From IMG/VR virus record IMGVR_UViG_3300042289_000411, positions 1-39,688 of that record: a DNA stretch of 39,688 nt. One strand, written 5' to 3'. This document shows, in pieces, positions 28,901 to 36,491 of the stretch (positions are counted from its first letter, which is position 1; each line of letters begins with the position of its first letter). Under the pieces are notes generated by a model, which did not search any database, was not told the origin of the DNA, and was given only the letters and a program-made list of their open reading frames with translations. Source of the DNA: a virus. The translations under genes were made by a program, and so were the position numbers.

Positions 28901-31900
28901 CACCGAACCGCCGCAACATCTCAGCATCGGTGCGCTCGACCACGGCCTCCTTCATGGGCTTGGCAGCGAGCAGGGCGCGGACCATCTCGTCACCGCTGCT
29001 GTACCCGAACATCTCGGCCACCATGTCCGGGTCGAGCCCGTCGCGGCCGAGCATCCCGTACTTGCCCGTCCCGAGCGGCGTGATGTCCGGGCGCACGTTC
29101 GCTGGCACGGCCATACCCGTGGCACGGATCAGTTCCACGCCCTCGGCAGACGGAAGGCTGGCATACATGGCGCGGACCTTCTCAATGTCCAGGCGGTGAG
29201 TTCCCTCCACCTCAACCTCGGCCCCGTCCGTGTCCACGAAACGACCGTAGCGCAGGTAGGTCATAGCCCGGTACACGGGCTCCACCTTGACGGCGGCGGC
29301 CACCTCGGCGGTGACCTCCTTGCGCTTGGCGTCGTGCTTCTTCTGGAGGTCGCGCAGGATGCGGGCGCGGGCGTTCCCGAGCCACTGCACCTGTCGCATG
29401 CTGGCGGTGTTCAGGTCGGTGACGGCGGCGTCCGTAGCCTCCTGCTGCATGGCCTGGAACGCGGCCCACTGAGCATCGTCCATGCCAGATGCAAATGCTT
29501 CTTCGCGTGTCTGGAACAGACCCTTCATGCCGTTGATGGCTTCCTGACGCCTGATCTGTTCCTCGGAGGCGAGCATGCGGTCGAACACGGCACGGACCTC
29601 TGACGTGAGTATCGGGAGGTCGGTGCCAAACTTGCTGCGGTAGAGCTCGTTCAGGTCGTCGCGAATCGACGTGTAAACGCGGCGCATCCACGCCGACAGG
29701 CGCTCGAACACGCCGCGCAGCTCCACGCTCGGAGCCTTGCCCTCGTAGACGTATATCTCCGCGTTGTAGGTGACCTTCTCCTCGAGCGGCCTGCGCTGCT
29801 CGAGCGGCATCGTCTCGTAGTTGTCAAGGCGCTCCTGGAACGTGTCGCCCTTCACGCCCATGAAATCGAACAGGATGTCGAGGTCGGCGGCCACCCGCGT
29901 TGGCGGCGTGGCGCTTCTCGCCATGCGGAGGTACTCGCCGATGCGGAGGTGGATCAGCTCGTGGATGAGCGTCGATACGTCACCGCCCTTGCCGACGAAT
30001 ACGTTCAGGGTTCGCGGGTCGATGCCGCCGCGGGCTGGGCCGGGAGACGGCATAGCCTGGAACAGCGGTAGGCCGGACTCCAGCTTCTTGAGCAGTTCCG
30101 ACGTGATGTCGAAACCGGGTTGCGCTTGTGCATATTCAGCATTGTCAGCCAAATCAAGAACATCCGCGACATTCATGCCCATGCGTTCCGCATCGGCTTC
30201 CATTTCCTGCTGTCGCATGTTTGGAAGCACGACATTGCCGAGCTTCCCGCCGCCGTACTTCTTGAGCAACTTGTTGACCGCAGCCGGGACGATGTTGTCG
30301 TAGAACTCCAGCATCCCTCTGTTGCCAACCTTGAGTCCTTCGTTATCAATCGTTCGCGGGAACATCTTTTCCTGCGTCTTGGCCCGACTGACATCTTTTG
30401 GTTTTGCTGCGTTCATTGCCTTCGCAACATCCTTGCCAAACATCTGCTCAACATCAGCAAGGGTTGCGTTGTCTCGATCGAACTCGTCCGTCTGGTCCTC
30501 AAGAAAATTGACCTGAAAATTGAACGTTCCGTCTAGATTCTTGTTGTAATTGATTTCACTGACTCTCTTACTCAAGTCGTAGCGATCCGCGCTCTGGTTG
30601 CCGTTGACGAACGCCACGCGGTCATAGTTGCCCTGCGTAGCCTCAAGCAGGATGTGCTTTAGGCCGAGGTTCAGCCAACCGTCCGTGGTTTCGACGAACG
30701 GGGCGCGGGGAATTGATGCGTCGTTGATTTCCTTGTTGTATGCCTGCTCTGCGAGATCAACTCGCTCATATGCGGACGCCTGCTCATCGCTACCAGGCGT
30801 GGCTGCTGCCAGTTCTGCCTTTGCTGCGTTGTATTCGTCAATGATTTCCTGACGGCGCGTAGCAGTTGGCACAAAGCCGACCTTTCTACCCTGCTGTCCC
30901 CAGTCGCTCTGAATCTCCTCGACGAACAGCACGCGCTTCCCATCCGCATCGACGCGGTCGTTCAGGCGGAAGTGGACGAGGACGTTCGGCTGATCCCAAT
31001 GACTTGAGATGAACTCCGGCGCAAGTTGCCCTGCTTTCAGATACGCAATTGCATTTCTTGTTGCAATTTCCCTTGTCGTGCCATATAAGACATCGCCCAT
31101 GACAATTCTTCCAGAATTGTCAGCAACTTTCCAAACGCCTTCCTGTTGCACAACGGAATATCCAATTGGCAAACGATCTTCGGTTGGCAGCGTAATCAGC
31201 ACCTCGCGGTAGTTCGTGCCGCCAGGGAGTGCTTTTGTACGAAACCGAGTTTCATCAGTACGTTCTGATTTCCTGATTTGCGTAGATAGTTGGGCAACTC
31301 TGCGTCCAGCCCGATCAAGTCGATCATCGGCAGCATCCATTGCATCTGTATCTTCGCTTTCATACGCAACTCGCTGTGCCTCTTGCGCGTTTTGTAGTTC
31401 CTTTTCGGCAAGCGAAAACTCATTGAAAATCTCCTCTGTATCGCCCGCCATTCCGGGCGCAATACCACCAAGCTGCACGCGCTCCACGCGGACGCCGTTG
31501 TTCTTGAGGAATTCGGCCACCGCCTCCTTCGTGACCTTGCCCTCCTGCATGTCGAGCCAGTCCGTCAGGCCGCTCCAGTCCACCTCGTCCTGCTTGACCT
31601 CGCCCTTGTTGACGAGCCCCTTGATCCGCTCCTTCCACCCGGACGGCGCGATGCTCTTGGCGTCGATGGCATCGACCGCCTTGGCGAGCGCCGAGTAGAA
31701 GCCAGGGCTGACGGGAGCCTGCTCAAACATCGCCGCCTGCTCAAGCGGCGCGGCTGGCGGTTCAACTTCTCGCAGTTGTTCTGCGGCATTCTGCACCGCA
31801 ATTTCCAACGCATTTCCTGCCTCATCCTCGGTTCCGCCACGCTCTCCGTAAATTTCCTTTTCTTCACGTTGAGCAGTACGGAAGTTCTGAAGTGCATCAA

Positions 31901-34007
31901 GAACTGTCTGCGGAATCCGCTTACCTGCATCTTCCAAACGTTCAATTGTGTTCGCCAAATCTCCAGCGGTTTGGAATGTTTCTCCGCTGTTGTATTTATT
32001 CCACGCTTTGGAGAGTGCTGGATATTGCTGTGGTGATTTTTGCTCTAGCGTCGCACCAACCTCGCCCTGCACGCCGCGCACCTGCAACGGCACGCCGCGC
32101 TCGCGCTGGTACTGCGCAGGCGTCATACCGGCCTCGGCGGCGTCCACGACCACCATTGCCTGGCGCAGCTTGGCAATCGTCCGCGCCGCCATGTCCTTGT
32201 CAATGTCCTTTTCGATATTGATGGCATCAAGAACTGGACGGACCTGCTCAAACGCCTCGTCCTCAACCTGCTGCGCTTCGGCGACGAACGCAGCGTCGGC
32301 CTCCTGCTTCGTGGCGAGGATCGTTCGAGCCTCCTCCACCACGGCTTGACGCTGCGCCTCAAACGCCTGCGCCTCGGTCGCGCTCATGGCCTCCGGCGAC
32401 AAGCGCATGTGCGGCAGCAGCGCGTTCCCGAGTTCCGTGTTGGCGAGCCTCGCCCCGAACTGCGAAGTCGGGATCGTCACGTCGCCTCCCGTCTCCACGG
32501 CCTTCTCGAGCCGCTCGCGGATGCCAGGGAGGATGTCCTCAAGCTGCGCCGTCGTGGTGCCGCTCTGCGCGAGGATGTCGCGTGCGGTGGCGGCGTCCAC
32601 GTAGATCGTCTCTGCCGGCGTGTCCTTGGCCTGTGCGGCAAGGAAACGCTCGTATCCCTGCGGGTTGCGCTGGGCAAGCTTGCTTTCCTTGCGGTTTTCG
32701 ACGAGGCCGTCGAAGAACGCCTGCTGCCGCTGCGTAGCGTTGGCGCGGCGCAAGTCCACAACGAGGTTCGCGCCGGGGCCGATGCCACCGAGCAGGGCAG
32801 ATGCCATGCCTCCGTAGGCGAATGCCTCGATGACGCGGCCCGTCGCCTCGCGCAGGCTCGTCTCGCTGTCGATGCCATCCGCCGCCTTGGCGATCTCCTC
32901 GGACGCGATGGCAACGATCTCCTGCAACCCTTCCTCGGCCGCCTCTCCTCCAACCTGAAGCCCATACGCCTTGCCAGCGGCAATGAGTGCCGAGCGCATG
33001 GTCGGCTGCGCGATGGCCTTGGACACCTCCTCGCGGATGACCTTGGATGCAAGCGCCTTGAACGGGGCGGATGCGATCTTCATCCCGACCACTTCGATCA
33101 CGCCGTTCAAGAACCCTCCGGCGATGGCTGCCGGGATGGCCGCGTCATCGGATACGCCCTGATCGCGCATGTCGAGGTACAGGTTTCCGGCCTCCATCGT
33201 GCCCGTCCCGATCACGATGCCCGCAGCCGCGCCGAGCGTGCCGCCCGTCACGGTTCCAACAGGCCCTGCAATGCTGCCAAGCGCAGCGCCGCCGGCGGCC
33301 GTCGTGCCGATGGTTCGGAGCTGGCTGACGTTCTGTGCGATCATCTCGGCGGCTGCCCCGAGTAAACCCTGCTGCCCGAGTTGCTGCATGCGCTCCTGCA
33401 ACTGCTTTGCACGGTCGAAGTCGCCCTGCTCGGCGAACCCGGCCATTGCCTTCGCACCGATGTCTCCGCGCTCTGACACGATCTGCCCGCGCTCATATCC
33501 TCGACCGACCACGCGGAAGAATCCGCCCGGGGTTTGGAGAGTCGCTGCCTCGAGCACCATTGGCCGAAGCATGGAGAGAACGCCGACATCGTCGCTCGCC
33601 TGCGCTGCGAACTCACGGTCGGCGATGTAGCGGGCGAGGACCGGGTCTTTCCGCAGCAGGTCCATGCGCTCCGTGTCTTGGATCATCGCCTGCCGGCGCA
33701 TCTCGGACATGTTCCGCAGCGCGATGTCCTGCCCTACTCCGAATCGCCTGCCGAGCGCGTCAGCCTGCGCCGCCTCGTCTGGATTCACCTCGGACGCGGC
33801 CATGAGCGAGGACGCCATGTCCTGACGGCGCTGCGCCGCGATGTCCTGCACGGCACGGTCGATGTCCATGTCCACGGGCTCGGGCTTCGGCATCGGGACG
33901 CCTGACATCCCAGCCACGGCCTTCTCGATGGCATCGAACCCCTGGTCAGCGGGGTTCTGCGAGGGTGCGAAACGCGCCATCTGCTCGTTGATATCTGGTT
34001 CGATCAT
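25977..34007 (-). CDS. Giant polyvalent virion protein with zincin (2676 aa)
   Basis: The ATG at 34007 overlaps the previous stop as ATGA (a TTG 24 nt upstream is less likely). Domains in order: helical start; Gly/Ala hydrophobic segments near 232-267, 292-317 and 397-417; then about 915-1300 a domain with LPGGTNYREVLITLP, VLFVEEIQSDWGQQGRKVG and RVAFVNGNQSADRYDLS. A metallopeptidase follows with HELIH (H1349, E1350, H1353) and EGKAPSVELRGVFERL. The C-terminal 350 residues are LPD38-like (MGLKTMTAAVQPTGIF). These are features of phage polyvalent proteins ejected with DNA. Which step the zincin serves is unknown. Composition is patchy. Confidence 0.82.
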   Translation of the reverse strand: MIEPDINEQMARFAPSQNPADQGFDAIEKAVAGMSGVPMPKPEPVDMDIDRAVQDIAAQRRQDMASSLMAASEVNPDEAAQADALGRRFGVGQDIALRNMSEMRRQAMIQDTERMDLLRKDPVLARYIADREFAAQASDDVGVLSMLRPMVLEAATLQTPGGFFRVVGRGYERGQIVSERGDIGAKAMAGFAEQGDFDRAKQLQERMQQLGQQGLLGAAAEMIAQNVSQLRTIGTTAAGGAALGSIAGPVGTVTGGTLGAAAGIVIGTGTMEAGNLYLDMRDQGVSDDAAIPAAIAGGFLNGVIEVVGMKIASAPFKALASKVIREEVSKAIAQPTMRSALIAAGKAYGLQVGGEAAEEGLQEIVAIASEEIAKAADGIDSETSLREATGRVIEAFAYGGMASALLGGIGPGANLVVDLRRANATQRQQAFFDGLVENRKESKLAQRNPQGYERFLAAQAKDTPAETIYVDAATARDILAQSGTTTAQLEDILPGIRERLEKAVETGGDVTIPTSQFGARLANTELGNALLPHMRLSPEAMSATEAQAFEAQRQAVVEEARTILATKQEADAAFVAEAQQVEDEAFEQVRPVLDAINIEKDIDKDMAARTIAKLRQAMVVVDAAEAGMTPAQYQRERGVPLQVRGVQGEVGATLEQKSPQQYPALSKAWNKYNSGETFQTAGDLANTIERLEDAGKRIPQTVLDALQNFRTAQREEKEIYGERGGTEDEAGNALEIAVQNAAEQLREVEPPAAPLEQAAMFEQAPVSPGFYSALAKAVDAIDAKSIAPSGWKERIKGLVNKGEVKQDEVDWSGLTDWLDMQEGKVTKEAVAEFLKNNGVRVERVQLGGIAPGMAGDTEEIFNEFSLAEKELQNAQEAQRVAYESEDTDAMDAADDRLDRAGRRVAQLSTQIRKSERTDETRFRTKALPGGTNYREVLITLPTEDRLPIGYSVVQQEGVWKVADNSGRIVMGDVLYGTTREIATRNAIAYLKAGQLAPEFISSHWDQPNVLVHFRLNDRVDADGKRVLFVEEIQSDWGQQGRKVGFVPTATRRQEIIDEYNAAKAELAAATPGSDEQASAYERVDLAEQAYNKEINDASIPRAPFVETTDGWLNLGLKHILLEATQGNYDRVAFVNGNQSADRYDLSKRVSEINYNKNLDGTFNFQVNFLEDQTDEFDRDNATLADVEQMFGKDVAKAMNAAKPKDVSRAKTQEKMFPRTIDNEGLKVGNRGMLEFYDNIVPAAVNKLLKKYGGGKLGNVVLPNMRQQEMEADAERMGMNVADVLDLADNAEYAQAQPGFDITSELLKKLESGLPLFQAMPSPGPARGGIDPRTLNVFVGKGGDVSTLIHELIHLRIGEYLRMARSATPPTRVAADLDILFDFMGVKGDTFQERLDNYETMPLEQRRPLEEKVTYNAEIYVYEGKAPSVELRGVFERLSAWMRRVYTSIRDDLNELYRSKFGTDLPILTSEVRAVFDRMLASEEQIRRQEAINGMKGLFQTREEAFASGMDDAQWAAFQAMQQEATDAAVTDLNTASMRQVQWLGNARARILRDLQKKHDAKRKEVTAEVAAAVKVEPVYRAMTYLRYGRFVDTDGAEVEVEGTHRLDIEKVRAMYASLPSAEGVELIRATGMAVPANVRPDITPLGTGKYGMLGRDGLDPDMVAEMFGYSSGDEMVRALLAAKPMKEAVVERTDAEMLRRFGDMNTPAALETEVQKALHNEARARMVAVQLRFVSKAQTPVRVMLEAAKQVAADMISDTTIRNLRPNDFVAAEARAARDSEYLVKYEAQPRIRGRAEYDRVRLAALAAGSTEEDASIAATAAQEAFIAAQTEARSQEFRERFGPTTPQEALIRAQRAQLYQNQLAAEALRVKEYVDKQVKYLRRVLRDENVKRMGADAADQVRAILDNYSLVSITRAQREQVADLRNWIANAEADGTLLDIDPALADSARRRNYTELTVAQFRDLVDSVKLIEYRGKNERNIYLAGQKLIFEEMRDGVVASMTEVAEKKGRKVRKELGDEDRKWMNNIASYDASQQTIGNIIYVLDGGKRDGPLAMALLMPANDAGNQEARDRAVISEKVNDIVGPLAKKGQFAAPKMYFRHIDESLSLEQRMVIALNYGNQSNIDRLLTGEQWTADQASVIIESLTEEQLNAVQAIWDVMSSFRDRVAEKSRRLTGKEPRWLEPLPMSVTSADGKIVQLRGGYYPAKYNPRRSVGARESDVAADAERLQREAYTATTTSRSFEKNRSDRPPVGQVLSRQFVGMYAGLNEVIHDLAWHDFAISANRLLRDREFQRVIKERYGLETYNSIKDWVDVVVAGDRTKYDSFEKLAIFARQNVSVAAMGLKTMTAAVQPTGIFPAMTRVGIGPMVRAVTDFAYSPVDTSRNVLSRSLFMQERGRTRFRDLNEIANIVRDQSRIQRIRRGYISSAYVLASFSQGLVDTSVWMAAYSNAIKAGKSEKVAVFIAEQTVIDTQGSGRIQDLSSAMRGGKKQSAYAKLFTPFYQYSNTMYSLFGAQMRTAPSYGKAAKDAFLILTVGAIVEELIRNALMPSPEDEEPEDLIRKLAENQIDFVVGLPLGIREFRGAGSLIVGTKDGVQAYRGPSGLRIVTDATQAVVQARQGEFDAAFRRSMINLFGTTVGIPSAQINATIDGIEAVSEGEVEGPSAVLAPLTGVQR

Positions 34008-35782
34008 TGAGGCTTGCCTGCGCGGAGCCAAGCCTCCGCGATGTTGCGGATGTCGGTCGGGAGCCCGGATCGCTCAAGCGCGGTGCGGATCTGCGTCATG
34101 CGTGCCGGCGGGATGTCGCGGAGCATCACGTCCTGCTTGTCAACGGTGACGTATGCCTGCTCAAGTTCGCCAGGAGCCATCGACGCAAACGGCACTTCTG
34201 GGTCCCATCCCCAGCGGCTGACGAACACCTTGTCGAGAACGGTGCGGTCGATGATCCGCTGCTTCTCGTCACGCGAGAGCTGACGCCCGATGCGCTCCTG
34301 CTCTGCGTTGATAAGCGTCTTGACGTTATCGCGCATGTAGAGCGACTGTGCCGCGGCCGCTTCGTCACCACGCGGCGGATTGGCGATCTTGGTGAACCCG
34401 TTCCGCGCCAGCGTAGCCTCGAGCTGGTCGGCGTCGATGGTCGCGGCCACGATGCGGTCGGGCTTCGTGCGCTCCGACATCAACTTGACGAAGGTCGCGT
34501 GCGTCATCTTGTTGCGGTTACGCTCAAGCCAGTCGCCCTCGGCCACGAGCGACGGGTTGCGTGCAATCTGCTCCATGACCGTCATCTCGTCCTGCTGCCG
34601 CTGGCCTGCCATGTACTTGGCGCGGTCAACGGGCCGGAGCCGGCCGAACTGCTCGGGCGAAAGATCGGCGAGCGTGTTTCCTGGCACCGCGAGGAACTGC
34701 TCAACATTGTCAATCAGAATGCGGTTTTCCTGTTCAATCAGTGCATCTTCCTGCGCGAACTGCGTCCGCAATTCGGCCTGGACAAACTTGCGAGTCTGAT
34801 CGTCCTTGATCTGTTCAGATAGCACAAGCGCATCGCGCAACGTGGTCGGAGGTTCGACCGGGCCATCCTTCTGCTGCCAGTAGGTTTCCGGGTCGCTCTT
34901 GGACACCAGAAGCCCCATGTTCTTGATGCTTGATGCCAGTTCGCCAACCACCGACCGCTGACGGTTTGCATCAACGGAATCCGCGAGCGCCTGCCGCGTC
35001 TTGGCGTCAAGGCTCTCGACGGTTGCAGAGTCGGACAGGAACTCGCTCGCCTGCGCGTACTCCTTCTCGGCCATCAGCCCATTGACGATCCCGACCGCCA
35101 TCCGGTCGTAGACCTTCTGCTCGAGCTGCTTCATCTGCGCCGAGTCAGGCGCGTATCCCATGAGCTCGCCGGCCTTGCGGATCTCGGCGATGGCCGTGTC
35201 TGCGTTGGCAGCGTAGTTGATGAGCCCAACCGGGCGTCCCTCGGCGTCCTTGAGGCTGCGCTGCGAGTACGCCTGGATCGCGTAGTCTGCGCTCAACTCG
35301 GCGCGGGCCGTGGACTCGTTCGTCTGGTAGACGCGAAGCTGCTGGACGCGGTGCTGACCCATGCGGCTCTGGAAGATCCCCATGTTCCGGGCGAGGATCG
35401 GGGAGAGCATCCGCCGCTGCACGTCGTTGTCGAGCATCCCCATCGCCGACTGCCCTGCCTGCGACAGCTCAGCCTGCATGGCGTCGTAGTTCACCTCGGC
35501 GTCCTTGCCGATCATCGCCATGTACTTATCAGTCACGGCCTGCATGCCCCTGCCGGCCGCTACGTCGGCTTCTTTGGTCTTGGCCTCGTCGATGCCGTCT
35601 TGGATCGCCGAGCCGAGCCGGAAGGCTGCCATGCCCGTCTGGGTGAGCTGCTGACCAAACCGTGCGACCTGTGGCCCCGCGAGGTTCTCCGCAGGCGCGA
35701 TGCCGGGGGCTGCGAAGTCGCCGATGTCGCCGCCCCCCTGCGGGGCGACCTGCGGGACGAAGGTGGTCGGTACGGTCGGCAT
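34004..35782 (-). CDS. Internal virion protein (592 aa)
   Basis: This 592-residue, mostly helical protein (for example FGQQLTQTGMAAFRLGSAIQ, ARNMGIFQSRMGQHRVQQLR, IEQENRILIDNVEQFLAVPG) has repeated acidic-basic helices and no membrane span. Its location between the 234-residue ejection-type protein and the giant polyvalent protein is that of the T7 gp15-like internal core proteins. It is probably packed in the capsid and ejected with the DNA. No catalytic motif was seen. The stop is shared with the giant gene start. Confidence 0.7.
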   Translation of the reverse strand: MPTVPTTFVPQVAPQGGGDIGDFAAPGIAPAENLAGPQVARFGQQLTQTGMAAFRLGSAIQDGIDEAKTKEADVAAGRGMQAVTDKYMAMIGKDAEVNYDAMQAELSQAGQSAMGMLDNDVQRRMLSPILARNMGIFQSRMGQHRVQQLRVYQTNESTARAELSADYAIQAYSQRSLKDAEGRPVGLINYAANADTAIAEIRKAGELMGYAPDSAQMKQLEQKVYDRMAVGIVNGLMAEKEYAQASEFLSDSATVESLDAKTRQALADSVDANRQRSVVGELASSIKNMGLLVSKSDPETYWQQKDGPVEPPTTLRDALVLSEQIKDDQTRKFVQAELRTQFAQEDALIEQENRILIDNVEQFLAVPGNTLADLSPEQFGRLRPVDRAKYMAGQRQQDEMTVMEQIARNPSLVAEGDWLERNRNKMTHATFVKLMSERTKPDRIVAATIDADQLEATLARNGFTKIANPPRGDEAAAAQSLYMRDNVKTLINAEQERIGRQLSRDEKQRIIDRTVLDKVFVSRWGWDPEVPFASMAPGELEQAYVTVDKQDVMLRDIPPARMTQIRTALERSGLPTDIRNIAEAWLRAGKPQ

Positions 35783-35785
35783 GGG

Positions 35786-36490
35786 TCAGATCCTCTGCGT
35801 GGACACGCCCTCGAGCAGCTCCTCGATGCGGCGGTTGCGGGCCCAGGTGGTGGCAATGTCGGTGGCGCTGCCGAGGAGGCTCGTCCCGAGCGCGAGGCCG
35901 GGGTAGATCGTGCCGGCGGTCGCCTGTAGGTTCTGCGCGGAGATGTCGGCCATCGTGGCACCGACCCCGATGTTGAACGCCCGCAGGCGGGCCGCCTCCT
36001 GCTCGCGCACGGTAGCGGCGTTGATGTTCAGGCGGTCGATCTCCTTGACGAGATCCATGCTGCCGATGATCTCCTTTGCGCTGCCTGCGCCGAGGACGGC
36101 ACCACGGGAAGCGAGTGCGGCCTGTGCGCTTGCACGCGCCTGCCCCGCCCGCATGGAGTACTGCCCGAACCGCGCTGCGCCCTCGCGGCCGATCTGTCCA
36201 GCCGTGAATTCGGCGGCACGTTGGTTGATCCGCCCCATCTCGGCCGCGAACCGCTGGTTCTGGGCCTGCATCTTGAGCTGGTTCTGCTGGCTCTGCGCTG
36301 CATAGAACGAGCCGATGGCGCCCGTGATCGAACCGAAGATCCCCGCGATGGGGCCGGCGACCGTCATGGCACTGGCGAACTGCGATGCGAACCCGGGGCC
36401 AGGTCCGGGCCCACTGATGGCGTACGACTGCCCGGTCATCAGCGTCGGGCCAGTCGGGCTTGAGGAGAACGGTACCTGTACGACTGCCAT
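35786..36490 (-). CDS. Small internal virion protein (234 aa)
   Basis: This 234-residue protein has a Gly/Pro-rich N-terminus and a hydrophobic stretch (FASAMTVAGPIAGIFGSITG, residues about 36-56). A long Gln/Ala/Arg helix follows (QNQLKMQAQNQRFAAEMGRI, ARASAQAALASRGAVLG), then an apolar C-terminal part. This is typical of gp14-type ejection proteins that insert into the outer membrane. GGAGG precedes ATG 36490 with a short gap from the nozzle stop. The role is inferred from context and composition. Confidence 0.7.
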   Translation of the reverse strand: MAVVQVPFSSSPTGPTLMTGQSYAISGPGPGPGFASQFASAMTVAGPIAGIFGSITGAIGSFYAAQSQQNQLKMQAQNQRFAAEMGRINQRAAEFTAGQIGREGAARFGQYSMRAGQARASAQAALASRGAVLGAGSAKEIIGSMDLVKEIDRLNINAATVREQEAARLRAFNIGVGATMADISAQNLQATAGTIYPGLALGTSLLGSATDIATTWARNRRIEELLEGVSTQRI

Positions 36491-36491
36491 G

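Noticed and set aside
27543-29603. 686-codon plus-strand frame opposite the giant gene
   Set aside because: The absence of stops follows from codon bias of the minus-strand gene; its composition is His/Arg/Leu-rich with no motif.
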